From NCBI GenBank assembly GCA_002350615.1, contig DEFD01000039.1:1-64000 (forward strand): a DNA stretch of 64,000 nucleotides, read 5' to 3'. Both the position numbers and the translations under genes were made by a program. This document shows, one piece after another, positions 7,729-17,591 of the stretch. How positions within the stretch are numbered: the first letter of the stretch is position 1; each line of letters starts with the position of its first letter. The notes beneath the pieces were generated by a model that was not told the origin of the DNA, ran no database searches, and saw only the letters and a list, made by a program, of their open reading frames with translations. The stretch comes from Bacteroidales bacterium UBA2861. GTDB taxonomy: Bacteria; Bacteroidota; Bacteroidia; Bacteroidales; UBA932.

Positions 7729-9428
7729 TACCAGTCAGGATTTTGTTTAAGAAGCGGGGTCTTTTCGATTTCAGTGGCAGGTATGGGCCAGAGGTAGTCC
7801 CGGCTGTCCACCGAACGTGTAAAAATGTAGGTGCCTGTAATCTGGCACTCGCGCACTCCGTCAAGGGTTTCCAGCAGGCCCCAGCGCTTCATATCCGCGA
7901 AGCTGTGCCCTTCGCCGGCGAGTTCCACCGCGCGCTCGTGGCGGATACGGTTGAACATGTCGCTCTTGGTGGTGGCGCGCAGATAGGCGGATCCGCTGTT
8001 GATGCCGGGCATTCCCGACCGGGCGCGGACCTGGTTCACGAGGGCTGCGGCGCCGTCAAGGTCGTCCAGCTCGTTAAGGCACTCGGCCTGCATGAGGAGG
8101 ACATCGGCGTAGCGGATAAGAGGGAAATTGATGGGGGTGTGCGCCCTGTTGTTGATGGCTCCGTCCATATTTCCTTCCGGCACGAACTTGCGGAAGAGAT
8201 AGGCCATGTAATTGTTGTTCACCCTTATCATGTTGTAACCGCTGCTGATACCGGAGGCCACGATGTATTCGCAGTCTTCCTCGGCATTGGAATTCCAGCC
8301 CTTGTAGCTGGTGTATGGCATGATGAAGGTCTGGGTCATGCGGGGGTCGCGCTCGGAGTACATCTGCAGGAGCTTGGGCCTGGAAGCAGGATAGGATACC
8401 AGGGTGTTTCCGTTGCGCACCGTGGCGAGGAAGGTGGAATTCTTCACGGAAGTATTGGTGTTGAATCCGGGGAACCAGTCCTCCCAGCTGAAAGGTCTGC
8501 CGTCCAGATACTCGTACGAGTTGACGAGGGCGTCGGCGCCCATGACATTGTTCCAGCAGCTGCCGAAGGTCTCGCGCGTACCGAGGTAGAAGGCCAGTTT
8601 CATGCCGTGGTCGGTGCCCACGCCGCCCATGTTCTGGATGGCGAATATCATTTCGGAGCTGGAGTCTCCGCCCGGTTTGAAGAGGGCCGCGTAATCCTTG
8701 TAAAGTTCGAACCTGCCGCTGGAGATTATCTCCGAGAAGCATCCTGAGGCTTCCGCGTAGCGATGCGCGAAGAGGTAAACCTTGCCCTTGAGGGCGGTTG
8801 CGGCATAGCGGGTAGCGCGTCCGTAATTGCTCTGGTCCCATTCTTCCGGAAGGCTTGCCTCGGCATAGCTGAGGTCCCGGAGGATGAAGCTGCGCACTTC
8901 TTCTGCGCTGCTGCGGGGCTTGAGCATTTTCGCATACTCGTCACGCACCACCGTGGTTTCGTCATAAATGGGAACCCCTCCGAAATAGTCCAGGAGGGCG
9001 AAATAGTAGAGAGCCCTCATAAATCGGGCTTCGCCCCGATACTGGATCTTGAGGGAATCGGACATGTTGCAGCGGTCCAGGTTCTGGAGCACCACATTCG
9101 CCCTGGCGACGCCTTCGTAGATATTCTTCCACTTGTTTTCCACCCAGGTATTGGTGACGTCGTAGGTACCGCGGGCGATGGGCTGGTAGGACTGGGCGTC
9201 ATAACCCATGCATATACCGCCAAGCACGTCCATGGAGAACTGCAGGCCGAAGACATGGTCGTTCTGCATCATGCTGTAAACGCCCATCATGGCATCCTTC
9301 GCGTGGGCTTCATTGCGGAAGAACTCGGCGGAAGCCATCTGGTCCGCAGGATACACGTCCAGGCTCTGGCAAGAAGGCAGGACAAAGGCCGGAACGGCTG
9401 CAATCAAAAGCAAAATCGTCTTTTTCAT
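7728..9428 (-). CDS. susD-like: SusD/RagB-family glycan-binding lipoprotein
   Basis: A 566-residue lipoprotein (lipobox VLPSC, Cys19) with the SusD architecture: N-terminal 'CQSLDVYPADQMASAEFF', TPR-like helices ('YRGEARFMRALYYFALLDYFGGVPI'), and the C-terminal signature 'LIRYADVLLMQAECLNELDD' and 'RHERAVELAGEGHSFADMKRWG'. It forms the lid of the SusC transporter encoded 16 bp upstream. Likely substrate: the glycan attacked by the neighbouring GH16. Confidence 0.95.
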   Translation of the reverse strand: MKKTILLLIAAVPAFVLPSCQSLDVYPADQMASAEFFRNEAHAKDAMMGVYSMMQNDHVFGLQFSMDVLGGICMGYDAQSYQPIARGTYDVTNTWVENKWKNIYEGVARANVVLQNLDRCNMSDSLKIQYRGEARFMRALYYFALLDYFGGVPIYDETTVVRDEYAKMLKPRSSAEEVRSFILRDLSYAEASLPEEWDQSNYGRATRYAATALKGKVYLFAHRYAEASGCFSEIISSGRFELYKDYAALFKPGGDSSSEMIFAIQNMGGVGTDHGMKLAFYLGTRETFGSCWNNVMGADALVNSYEYLDGRPFSWEDWFPGFNTNTSVKNSTFLATVRNGNTLVSYPASRPKLLQMYSERDPRMTQTFIMPYTSYKGWNSNAEEDCEYIVASGISSGYNMIRVNNNYMAYLFRKFVPEGNMDGAINNRAHTPINFPLIRYADVLLMQAECLNELDDLDGAAALVNQVRARSGMPGINSGSAYLRATTKSDMFNRIRHERAVELAGEGHSFADMKRWGLLETLDGVRECQITGTYIFTRSVDSRDYLWPIPATEIEKTPLLKQNPDW

Positions 9429-9444
9429 ATTCTTTCCTCCTTCT

Positions 9445-12400
9445 TTAGAAACCTATATTAACTCCGAGAACAGCCTGTCGCATAGTGGGATAGCCCATTC
9501 CGGACACTTCTGGATCCCAGCCCTTGTAACGGGTAAAGGTAAAGAAATTCTCCAGAGATCCATAGAAGCGGATGCGCGACGCGCCGATTTTTTCCACAAC
9601 TTTCTCCGGCAGAGTGTAGCCGAGTTGGATGTTGCGGATTTTCAGGAAACTCTTGTCCTGGAGATAGAAGTCGCTCATCTGCTGGTTGCGGTAGTCGCTG
9701 ACATCCAGCAGACGGGGGTAGGTAGCGTCCGTACGGCCTTCGTACCAACGTCCCACCATGACTTCGCGGTTGAGCTGATAGCCCCAGCGGACGGTGGGAG
9801 TGTTGTAGCCCTGCTGGAGCCAATAGACCTTGATGCCGGCCTGGCCCTGCAGGAGGGCGGAAAAGTCGAAGCCCTTCCATCCTGCGGAAATGTTGATTCC
9901 GAAGACATATTTGGGATTGGGACCGTCGCTGACGATGGTCTTGTCGTTGTTGTCGATGATGCCGTTGCCGTCCAGGTCCTTGTAGAGAAGGTCGCCCTTC
10001 TGGGGTCCCGTGGCGCCGTAGAAGGCCGCGAAAGGATTCACGGGCAGGCCGTCCTCGCCGATAGGCGCATCGTCATACATCTTGCGCACCAGCGCCATAT
10101 CCTCGTCGGTCTGCAGGATCCTGTCCACCTTGAGAAGGTACTGGCTGTTGATGCTGTGGCCTTCCCAGATGAGGTTGGCTCCGCTGATGGACATGCCGCC
10201 CTTGTCCGTACCCTTGAATTTCTCCACCTTGTTGCGGATGCAGGAAAGGTTGCCGTTGATGCCGTAGCTGAAATCACCGATGGTATCTTTCCAGCCAAGG
10301 GAGATTTCGATACCCCGGTTGGACACGGTGGCGCTGTTCACCTTGGGGATGGAGGTGGTTCCGTGAACGTCGGGCGCAGGCAGGTTGATTAGGATGTCCA
10401 CCGTCTTTTTATGGAACCAGTCTATGGTACCGGTGAGACGGTTTTTGAGGAGTCCGAAGTCCAGACCGGCGTCGAAGACGTAGGTGCTTTCCCAGGTAAG
10501 GTCGGGGTTGGAAAGCGCCGCCTGGGCGAGACCCACCTGCATGGCGTCTCCGAGCACATAGTTATAATCTCCCGAATGGGATGTGTAGAGGTCCTGGGAA
10601 TCGTAGTTGCCCACCGAGTTGTTTCCGAGTGCGCCGTAGGAAACCCTGAATTTGAGGAGTTCGAAGCCTGCGGCTTTCCTGATACCCTTGAAGAAAGCTT
10701 CGTTGTCGGCCCTCCAGGCAAAGGAAGCGGAAGGGAAATAACCCCAGCGGTGCCCCCTGGCAAAACGGGAAGAACCGTCCGCGCGCAGGTTGAATTCAGC
10801 GAGATAGCGGTCAGCCCAGTTGAAATTGAGACGGCCGAAGTATGAACGCATCCGCCATTCGCTGCGGGTGCCGGCGGTGCTGGCGTCGCCATAAGCGGCA
10901 CTCAGCACATCCATATTGAGGTCCATGAGGTCCTGGCGGGAAACCTCGAAGTTCTCGGAGCGATAGCTTTCCTGGCTGGCACCCACCATGGCGTCGAAAC
11001 GCAGTTTCTCGAAGAAGTCAGTGCCGTAGCGCGCGACCACGTCGGAGAATACCCTCCGGCCCTGGGCGTCACGGTAGCGGATGCTGGTGCGGCCTTCGCC
11101 CTGGACCACCACGGAATTTGTGAGGAAGTTCCAGGAATCGATGAAAACCGGCTTTGTGTGAAACTGGTTGTCGTACCAGTCGTAGGTGTATGAGGCCGTC
11201 ACCGACATTCCCTTGAAGGGCTTGAATTCCGCGGTGAAACGGGGTTTCATGGCGTGTGAGCGGTTCTCGCCCTGCACAGAATTGAGCCTCTTGAGAGGGT
11301 TGTTGGATGCCGCCTGGATATCGTCGTTGGGGTTGTTCGGAGCACCGTAGCGGCCGTCGGAGGTACGCAGGATCATGGACGGCGTGGTGGCGGAGGCATA
11401 GGTGAACACGGTAGAAATCATGTCATGACCGGCCTCCATGTCGGCGATGTTGCCGCTGAACTGGAAACCGAGGCTCAGCCAGGGCTTTACGTCCATGCCC
11501 AGATTGACCCTCGCGGTATATTTGCTGTAGCCGGTGTTCTCCATCACGCCGGGGTTGTCGCTGTATCCGAGCGAAGCGAAGGCATGCAGGAAATCGCTGC
11601 CTCCCGACACCGTCACCACATGGTTCTGGGCCACGGCAGTGCGGAAAGTGTCATCGATCCAGTCCCTGTTCGGATAGAGCATGGGGTGCTTTCCGTTGTC
11701 CTCGCGCCAGGCCTGGATATCCGAATCCGGGAACACAGTGGCCTTGCCGCTGTTCAGCAGACCTTCGTTGATGAGAAGCATGTAATCCGCATAGTCCGAC
11801 ACCGGGGTGAGGGTCTTGCGGATGGAAGCCACGGAGGCATAGCCGTCATAGTTGATTTTCATCGTCCCGGCCTTGCCCTGCTTGGTGGTGATGAGGATGA
11901 CTCCTCCCGCCGCGCGGGATCCGTAGATGGATGCGGAGGCCGCATCCTTGAGGATGGAGATGCTCTCGATATCCTGGGGATTCACGGAGTTGAAGGAGCC
12001 TTCCACTCCGTCGATGATGATAAGCGGCGCCGATGAATTCAGGGTTCCCTGCCCGCGCACCAGGATGGTGGCGTTGTCGTTGCCCGGAGCATTGTTCGCG
12101 GATGTCACCTGCACGCCGGCGGCGAGTCCGGCAAGGGCCTGGGAAACATTGGTGATGGGGCGGCTCTCGGTGAGTTCTTCCATGTCGATGGCGGAAACCG
12201 CGCCGGTGAGGTTCACCTTTTTCTGCACGCCGTAGCCCACGATCACGACTTCTTCCAGCTGCTGGCTGTCGTCCCTCATGACGACATTGATACTGCCTCT
12301 GGAATTCACCGGCTCTTCGGCGGAGATGTAACTCAGGCACTCGTACACCAGAGTGGCATTGGAAGGCACCACGATGGAATAATTGCCGTCCATGTCCACC

Positions 12401-12828
12401 GCGACGCCATTGGAGGCGTTACCTTTTTCCATCACGATGGCTCCGACCACCCCCTGGCCGCTTTGATCCACCACAGTACCGCTCACGGTTATGCGTTCCT
12501 GAGGTGAATTCTGGCCGGAAGCGTCCGACTGGGCCGGCTGGGCCGACTTTGCAAGCACCACCATGTCGCCCACCACCTTGAAGTCGATGCCTTTTCCCTG
12601 GAATACCTGGCCAAGCAGGACATCGTGCGAGCCTTCCGCCTTGAGCGAAACCCTGCCCAGCGGGAAGGACGCAAGGGAACTCTCGTAGGAGAACGGGATT
12701 CCGGTCTGGGAGGTAAACTCGTCCGCAAAGGATTTTACAGTAGCGTTCTGCTGCTGTATATCCACTTTGTGGGGACCGGCAAGCGCAAGGACGCTTGCGA
12801 GAATAACTGTCAGTATGCTATTTATCAT
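9445..12828 (-). CDS. susC-like: SusC/RagA-family TonB-dependent transporter with N-terminal STN domain
   Basis: About 1,127 residues from the ATG at 12828. A longer frame opens at 12891, but it would lie inside fecR; the chosen start is 1 bp after the fecR stop and begins with a proper signal peptide (MINSILTVILASVLALAG). Domains: STN (~20-95; signalling to FecR), CarboxypepD_reg-like (~115-195, 'ITVSGTVVDQSGQGVVGAIV'), plug (~200-330, 'EEVVIVGYGVQKKVNLTGAV', 'PLIIIDGVEG', 'DAASASIYGSRAAGGVILITTKQG'), then a 22-strand-type barrel ending in GVNIGF. The STN domain and the adjacent sigma/anti-sigma genes show that substrate binding probably switches on the operon by trans-envelope signalling. 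Confidence 0.95.
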   Translation of the reverse strand: MINSILTVILASVLALAGPHKVDIQQQNATVKSFADEFTSQTGIPFSYESSLASFPLGRVSLKAEGSHDVLLGQVFQGKGIDFKVVGDMVVLAKSAQPAQSDASGQNSPQERITVSGTVVDQSGQGVVGAIVMEKGNASNGVAVDMDGNYSIVVPSNATLVYECLSYISAEEPVNSRGSINVVMRDDSQQLEEVVIVGYGVQKKVNLTGAVSAIDMEELTESRPITNVSQALAGLAAGVQVTSANNAPGNDNATILVRGQGTLNSSAPLIIIDGVEGSFNSVNPQDIESISILKDAASASIYGSRAAGGVILITTKQGKAGTMKINYDGYASVASIRKTLTPVSDYADYMLLINEGLLNSGKATVFPDSDIQAWREDNGKHPMLYPNRDWIDDTFRTAVAQNHVVTVSGGSDFLHAFASLGYSDNPGVMENTGYSKYTARVNLGMDVKPWLSLGFQFSGNIADMEAGHDMISTVFTYASATTPSMILRTSDGRYGAPNNPNDDIQAASNNPLKRLNSVQGENRSHAMKPRFTAEFKPFKGMSVTASYTYDWYDNQFHTKPVFIDSWNFLTNSVVVQGEGRTSIRYRDAQGRRVFSDVVARYGTDFFEKLRFDAMVGASQESYRSENFEVSRQDLMDLNMDVLSAAYGDASTAGTRSEWRMRSYFGRLNFNWADRYLAEFNLRADGSSRFARGHRWGYFPSASFAWRADNEAFFKGIRKAAGFELLKFRVSYGALGNNSVGNYDSQDLYTSHSGDYNYVLGDAMQVGLAQAALSNPDLTWESTYVFDAGLDFGLLKNRLTGTIDWFHKKTVDILINLPAPDVHGTTSIPKVNSATVSNRGIEISLGWKDTIGDFSYGINGNLSCIRNKVEKFKGTDKGGMSISGANLIWEGHSINSQYLLKVDRILQTDEDMALVRKMYDDAPIGEDGLPVNPFAAFYGATGPQKGDLLYKDLDGNGIIDNNDKTIVSDGPNPKYVFGINISAGWKGFDFSALLQGQAGIKVYWLQQGYNTPTVRWGYQLNREVMVGRWYEGRTDATYPRLLDVSDYRNQQMSDFYLQDKSFLKIRNIQLGYTLPEKVVEKIGASRIRFYGSLENFFTFTRYKGWDPEVSGMGYPTMRQAVLGVNIGF

Positions 12829-12829
12829 T

Positions 12830-13726
12830 CTATATGGAACTACTGGCTGAAAAATGTCCACCGGTAAGCACTTCCAGCAGGGCGAGGACATCGCCCGGGC
12901 TGTCGCTCCGGAAATAACTCACATTGTATCGTTTGGCCGGATCGAATCCGGAAGCATCTACCTTGATGCCGTAATGGTTTTCGATGGCGCGCACTATCTC
13001 TGCCACGGACGCATTCTCGAAGCTCGCCATGCCGTACATTTGCTTGATATCCGATTTCGCGGAAACCTGGGCCACCGTCACGTCTCCTGTTACGGCATCA
13101 TAGACCGCCTTCTGATTGGAAGCGAGCCGGAGTATCGGAGCTCCGCTCTTGCTCTGCAGACGGAGAGATCCGCGCTCGAGGATGACATCGGTCTTGGAAT
13201 AACCGGGGGTTGCGGAGACGCTGAATGCAGTGCCCAGCACCCTCACATCCAGTGCGGTGGTCCTTACGATGAAGGGATGGACCGTATCGCGGGCCACGTC
13301 GAAATAGGCTTCACCGAGAAGTTCTGCCTGGCGCATGCCATCCTTTTCGGAGTAATTCAGGCTTGCCCCGTTGCGAAGGCATACGCTTGTGCCGTCCGGC
13401 AGCGTCACCCTTTTGACATCGCCGTCCATGTTCTCGAACGCCAGTACCTGAGGACCTTCCCCGGCAAGGCCTGCAGAAGACTGCTTTCTCCAGACAAAAA
13501 CGACTGCCGCAAGAAGACAGGCTGCAACGAGGACATTCCTGCTAATCCTCAGGATGCTGCGCCTGCCGGCAGCGTCGGCTTCTATCCGGGCGTCCAGACG
13601 GTCCAGCATACGGTTTGTCTTCCGGTCCATATCAGGGTCGGAAGCGGCCTGAAAAGCCTGGTCCAACGCTTTCCTGTAAGCGTCCAGACGCTCCTGCTGT
13701 TGATTTGTAGATTTATTCTCCGTCAT
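12830..13726 (-). CDS. fecR-like: FecR-family anti-sigma factor
   Basis: 298 residues from the ATG at 13726 (MTENKS); the longer frame from 13780 adds an unlikely hydrophobic stretch with no clear ribosome site. It has a cytoplasmic N-terminal part (~1-60), one transmembrane helix ('NVLVAACLLAAVVFVW', ~63-79) and a periplasmic FecR domain with 'RVTLPDGTSVCLRNGASLNY', 'GEAYFDVARD..HPFIVRT' and 'VRVLGTAFSV'. The C-terminal 'GIKVD...YNVSYFRSDSPGDVLALLEVLT' is the STN-like segment that contacts SusC. It relays the SusC signal to the ECF sigma factor encoded just upstream. Confidence 0.95.
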   Translation of the reverse strand: MTENKSTNQQQERLDAYRKALDQAFQAASDPDMDRKTNRMLDRLDARIEADAAGRRSILRISRNVLVAACLLAAVVFVWRKQSSAGLAGEGPQVLAFENMDGDVKRVTLPDGTSVCLRNGASLNYSEKDGMRQAELLGEAYFDVARDTVHPFIVRTTALDVRVLGTAFSVSATPGYSKTDVILERGSLRLQSKSGAPILRLASNQKAVYDAVTGDVTVAQVSAKSDIKQMYGMASFENASVAEIVRAIENHYGIKVDASGFDPAKRYNVSYFRSDSPGDVLALLEVLTGGHFSASSSI

Positions 13727-13787
13727 ATCCGTACATATTAAATACGGACAAGCAAGGAAAACTACCGGGTGAAAAAACAAAAAAATT

Positions 13788-14330
13788 TCAGATTCCGCTC
13801 AAAGACGAGCGAAGCGACTGCAGCGCGGTGTAGATATGCCAGTCCACGGTCCTTTCCGAAATGCCGAGTTTCGCGGCTATCTCCGCATGGGTCAGGCCGT
13901 CCAGATAGCTCAGACGGAAAACATCGCGGCTCCTGTCGGGGAGCGTTTCCATGGAGCTGTCCAGAGCCTGCCTGAGATCCTGGTCGAAAATATGGCGGAT
14001 GACCGGATTCCTGTCCGGGTCGTAATATTTCTGTGCGGTTTCGATGAACGCCTTTTCTTCCGCCTCGAAGACCTTCACGGTCTTTCTGCGCCCCAGATAA
14101 TCCATGCAACGGTTGAATACGCTCCTGATGCAGTATGCATAAACTTTCTCTCCCCTGCCTTCGGAATCCAGGCTGATGAACAGACGGCGTTTCCATACCG
14201 AATAGAGAACATCCTGCACCACATCCTCCGCCCATGCCTCGTCGGCATTCCGGAGACACAGCTGCGCATAGGCAAGTAGGCCCGGATACCCGGCAGTGCA
14301 GAACTTGTTGAATGTCTCCCGCTCAAGCAT
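13788..14330 (-). CDS. ECF sigma factor (FecI/RpoE type)
   Basis: 180 residues with sigma region 2 ('AEDVVQDVLYSVWKRR') and region 4 ('LPDRSRDVFRLSYLDGLTHAEIAAKLGISERTVDWHI', the recognition helix-turn-helix near residues 145-170). It is the first gene of the operon sigma-fecR-susC-susD-GH16 and is preceded by TATATTTG (plus 14371-14378). It should direct transcription of its own PUL when released by FecR. Confidence 0.95.
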   Translation of the reverse strand: MLERETFNKFCTAGYPGLLAYAQLCLRNADEAWAEDVVQDVLYSVWKRRLFISLDSEGRGEKVYAYCIRSVFNRCMDYLGRRKTVKVFEAEEKAFIETAQKYYDPDRNPVIRHIFDQDLRQALDSSMETLPDRSRDVFRLSYLDGLTHAEIAAKLGISERTVDWHIYTALQSLRSSLSGI

Positions 14331-14370
14331 TGGAAATGTGGTTGTAAATCATAGTTTTAAATGTGGCGTG

Positions 14371-14378
14371 CAAATATA
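14371..14378 (-). promoter_or_regulatory. -7 element of the ECF sigma gene promoter
   Basis: TATATTTG on the minus strand, 41 bp before the ATG at 14330. No convincing -33 TTTG was found 19-20 bp upstream. The 72-bp gap to the divergent OPT gene also holds TAACTTCG (14391-14398, plus), only 4 bp before the OPT ATG. Confidence 0.6.
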
Positions 14379-14402
14379 GTATTTTTTATCTAACTTCGCT
14401 TT

Positions 14403-16331
14403 ATGAAAAACAATCAGCAGAATTACAGGGAAGTCACTCCCTATTCCGTCAGCCTCGGGCTGATAATGACAGTTCTCTTCAGCGCGGCCGCGGCCTACCT
14501 CGGACTCAAGGTGGGACAGGTTTTCGAAGCCGCCATCCCCATCGCCATACTGGCCGTAGGCATCAGCGGAGCCCTCAAGAAAGAGGGGGCCCTGGGGCAG
14601 AACGTAATTATCCAGAGCATCGGCGCCTGCAGCGGCGTAATAGTGGCCGGAGCGGTGTTCACCCTGCCCGCTATCTATATCCTCGGGCTGGACGTGAATT
14701 TCTGGCAGATGTTTTTCAGCAGCCTTCTGGGAGGCGTGCTCGGCATCTTGTTCCTGATTCCTTTCCGCCGCTATTTCGTAAAGGAGATGGACGGGCAGTA
14801 TCCCTTCCCTGAAGCCACCGCCACCACGCAGGTGCTCCAGAGCGGGGAAGCCGGCGGCAGCAGTGCGAGAACCCTTGCGATAGCGGGACTCGTGGGCGGT
14901 CTGTACGACTTCGTGATTGCCAGTTTCGGCGCCTGGGCGGAGACCATCAGCACCAGTTTCGTGCATATTGGGCAGGTGGTTGCGGACAAGGCCAAACTGG
15001 TGCTCAAGATCAATACCGGCGCCGCCGTCCTGGGCCTTGGATATATAGTAGGCCTGAAATACGCTTTCATCATCTGCTGCGGCAGCTTCCTGGTATGGCT
15101 GGTCATTATTCCAGGTATCAACCTTCTTTTCGGAGGGCAGGTGCTGGACCTCATGGGCACGGGCCTCAGCCAGACCGTGGGGAGCATGAGCGCCGATGAA
15201 ATCTTCCGCACCTACGCACGCCATATCGGCATCGGAGGCATCGCCACCGCAGGTGTGATAGGCATCATCAAGAGCGCCGGCGTCATCAAGAGCGCAGTCG
15301 GGCTTGCCGCGGGCGAATTCCGCAAGAAGGGCGGCCCTGCGGTAGCTACGGAGCGCACGGACACGGACCTGCCGATGAAAACCGTTGTCACCGGCATCGT
15401 CATCGCGCTTCTCGCAGTGTTCGCATTTTTCGCCTTCGGCGGCGTAGTCAGCAATATCTGGCAGGCTCTCGTGGGGCTGCTCATCGTAACCGTGATATCC
15501 TTCCTCTTCACCACCGTGGCGGCCAACGCAATTGCCATCGTGGGCACCAACCCGGTGAGCGGAATGACCATCATGACCCTGATAATCACCGCTCTCGTCC
15601 TGGTGGCCTGCGGGCTCCGGGGCAATGCCGGAATGGTGGCCGCAATGGTGATAGGCGGAGTTGTCTGCACCGCCCTCTCGATGGCCGGAGGCTTCATCAC
15701 GGACCTTAAAATCGGTTACTGGACAGGCAGCACCCCGGCAAAGCAGGAAACTTGGAAATTCCTCGGCACCCTGGTGGCCGCGGCAACCGTTGGCGGCGTG
15801 ATGCTGATCCTCAACAAGACCTACGGATTCACGGGCGAGGGCGCCCTGGTGGCCCCTCAGGCAAATGCCATGGCAGCCGTTATCCAGCCCATGATGAACG
15901 GAGGAAGCGCCCCCTGGCTGCTTTACGGCATCGGCGCCGTGCTCGCCATCCTGCTGACCGTATTCAAAGTGCCCGCCCTGGCCTTCTGCCTCGGCATGTT
16001 CATCCCCATCGACCTCAACCTGCCCCTTCTCGTAGGCGGCGCCGTCAGCTGGTATGTGAGCACCCGCAGCAAGGACGAGGCCCTGAACAAGGCCCGCGCC
16101 GACAAGGGCACCCTGATCGCCAGCGGCTTCATCGCCGGCGGAGCGCTGATGGGAGTCGTGAGCGCAGTCCTCAAGTTCGCCAAGGTGGACTGGATGCTGG
16201 AGGCATGGAACACTACGGCCCCGGGACATCTCTGTTCCGGAGCCGAAGCGATTGCTATTATTCCGTTCGTCGCCCTTATTATATTCATGGTAAAGGCATC
16301 TATGGGCGGAAAGAAGCCTTCAGAAAGCTAA
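14403..16331 (+). CDS. OPT-family oligopeptide/metal-chelate transporter
   Basis: A 642-residue polytopic membrane protein with about 14-16 hydrophobic segments. OPT-family features: N-terminal 'TPYSVSLGLIMTVLFSAAAAYLGLKVGQVFEAAIP', 'QSIGACSGVIVAGAVFTLPA', 'PFRRYFVKEMDGQYPFPEATATTQVLQSG' and 'FCLGMFIPIDLNLPLLVGG'. Bacterial members import small peptides or metal chelates; the substrate is not predictable. It is transcribed alone, with a very short 5' leader if TAACTTCG at 14391 is its -7 element. Its stop lies 6 bp from the stop of the convergent codB-like gene, with no obvious terminator between them. Confidence 0.92.
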   Translation: MKNNQQNYREVTPYSVSLGLIMTVLFSAAAAYLGLKVGQVFEAAIPIAILAVGISGALKKEGALGQNVIIQSIGACSGVIVAGAVFTLPAIYILGLDVNFWQMFFSSLLGGVLGILFLIPFRRYFVKEMDGQYPFPEATATTQVLQSGEAGGSSARTLAIAGLVGGLYDFVIASFGAWAETISTSFVHIGQVVADKAKLVLKINTGAAVLGLGYIVGLKYAFIICCGSFLVWLVIIPGINLLFGGQVLDLMGTGLSQTVGSMSADEIFRTYARHIGIGGIATAGVIGIIKSAGVIKSAVGLAAGEFRKKGGPAVATERTDTDLPMKTVVTGIVIALLAVFAFFAFGGVVSNIWQALVGLLIVTVISFLFTTVAANAIAIVGTNPVSGMTIMTLIITALVLVACGLRGNAGMVAAMVIGGVVCTALSMAGGFITDLKIGYWTGSTPAKQETWKFLGTLVAAATVGGVMLILNKTYGFTGEGALVAPQANAMAAVIQPMMNGGSAPWLLYGIGAVLAILLTVFKVPALAFCLGMFIPIDLNLPLLVGGAVSWYVSTRSKDEALNKARADKGTLIASGFIAGGALMGVVSAVLKFAKVDWMLEAWNTTAPGHLCSGAEAIAIIPFVALIIFMVKASMGGKKPSES

Positions 16332-16337
16332 GCCGCG

Positions 16338-17585
16338 TCAGGCTTTGCAGAATTTGCGACCTGCGAGATAGAAGAGTGCCGCCACTGCCATGCCGTTGAT
16401 GGAGGGGAAGCCCCATTTCACGAGGTTGGCCACCACTGCTCCTGCGACAACTCCTGCGACAGCCCACCAGTTCACTTTACGGAGAGGCTGGGTAAGGAAG
16501 TTTTCCTTGTCGGCGAAGTAGCTGATGATGAGGATGATACCAACGGGAGGAAGGGTGCAGTTGAGCACGTTCAGCCAGCCGCAGAAGTTCCAGTAGAGCC
16601 ACACTGCCGTCACGGTGCCGATGATTCCGGAGATGATCACCATGGTCTTCTTGGAGTATCCGGTGATATTGGAAAGACCGAGGCCGCCGGTGTAGAGGGC
16701 GTTGTCGTTGGTGGTCCAGATATTGAGTCCGAGCACGAACACAGCCATGTAGAAGAGGTTGAGATTGAGCATGACCTCGAAGATGTCGTTACCGCCCGCA
16801 TAGATGCTGGAAACCGCACCGAAGAAGAACATGAGGCTGTTACCCAGGAAGAAGGCTATCACAGTGGTGATGAGGCCTGCCTTTCCGCTTTTCGCGAAGC
16901 GGGTGAAGTTGGGCGTAGCGGTTCCTCCGGACACGAAGCTTCCGACCACGAGGCCTGCTCCGGCGATGATACCGAGGTTCTTGGTGCCGATTGCGAACTG
17001 GTCGATAAGACCAAAATCACCTTTCCTAATGGCCAGGATCATAGCCACGGTACCGAGGATGGCCACCGCAGGAACTGCGATGTAGCTGATTATGGTAAGG
17101 CTCTTGATGCCGAAGTAGGCGCTCGCGGTCATGAGGACGCCGGCTATCGCGACAAGGAGATATCCCTGCCAGGGCATGTGATCGGGGGTGACGTCAAGGC
17201 CGAGGAGTTCTTTGGCTACGGGAATGGCAAACATTGCAAGGCCCACTCCGAACCAGCCTATCTGCGTGAAGCTGATCATTGCGCTGGGCAGATAACTGCC
17301 CTTGGTGCCGAAACTGCGCTGTGCGAGCATGTCGAGCGAAAGTCCGGTCTTGGCCCCGATGTAGCCGAGGGAACCGGTGTAGGCGGCGAGGATAAGACCT
17401 CCGAGAAGGAGAGCCCAGAGAAAACCTGAGAAATCCAGGCCTGCGGCGAGCTGCTGGCCCACCCACATGCTGGCGGAGAAGAAGGTGAATCCCAGCATGA
17501 CCATGAACATGCTGAGAGTCGATTTGCGACCGGCTGCATCGACCGGCGTGGAAGTGTAATCCACATCAAAGTTTTTGTTTGCCAT
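16338..17585 (-). CDS. codB-like: Cytosine permease-like NCS1 transporter
   Basis: A 415-residue, ~12-TM protein of the NCS1/CodB family: 'MLGFTFFSASMWVGQQLAAGLDFSGF', 'GYIGAKTGLSLDMLAQRSFGTKGSYLPS', 'SFTQIGWFGVGLAMFAIP', 'IWTTNDNALYTGGLGLSNI'. Its length matches E. coli CodB (about 420). It lies 6 bp downstream of a phosphoribosyltransferase-like gene, which suggests import plus salvage of a nucleobase. The exact base (cytosine, hydroxymethylpyrimidine or similar) is an inference. Confidence 0.85.
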   Translation of the reverse strand: MANKNFDVDYTSTPVDAAGRKSTLSMFMVMLGFTFFSASMWVGQQLAAGLDFSGFLWALLLGGLILAAYTGSLGYIGAKTGLSLDMLAQRSFGTKGSYLPSAMISFTQIGWFGVGLAMFAIPVAKELLGLDVTPDHMPWQGYLLVAIAGVLMTASAYFGIKSLTIISYIAVPAVAILGTVAMILAIRKGDFGLIDQFAIGTKNLGIIAGAGLVVGSFVSGGTATPNFTRFAKSGKAGLITTVIAFFLGNSLMFFFGAVSSIYAGGNDIFEVMLNLNLFYMAVFVLGLNIWTTNDNALYTGGLGLSNITGYSKKTMVIISGIIGTVTAVWLYWNFCGWLNVLNCTLPPVGIILIISYFADKENFLTQPLRKVNWWAVAGVVAGAVVANLVKWGFPSINGMAVAALFYLAGRKFCKA

Positions 17586-17591
17586 AAATTT

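Noticed and set aside
12828..12891. An earlier start for the STN-containing SusC at 12891
   Set aside because: It would overlap fecR by about 60 bp and put a Cys/Pro-rich stretch before a good signal peptide; the ATG at 12828 follows fecR by one base.
14349..16229. A 626-residue open frame on the minus strand opposite the OPT transporter
   Set aside because: It is antisense to a clear membrane transporter, is rich in His/Gly/Asp/Glu without any family pattern, and arises from high-GC codon bias.
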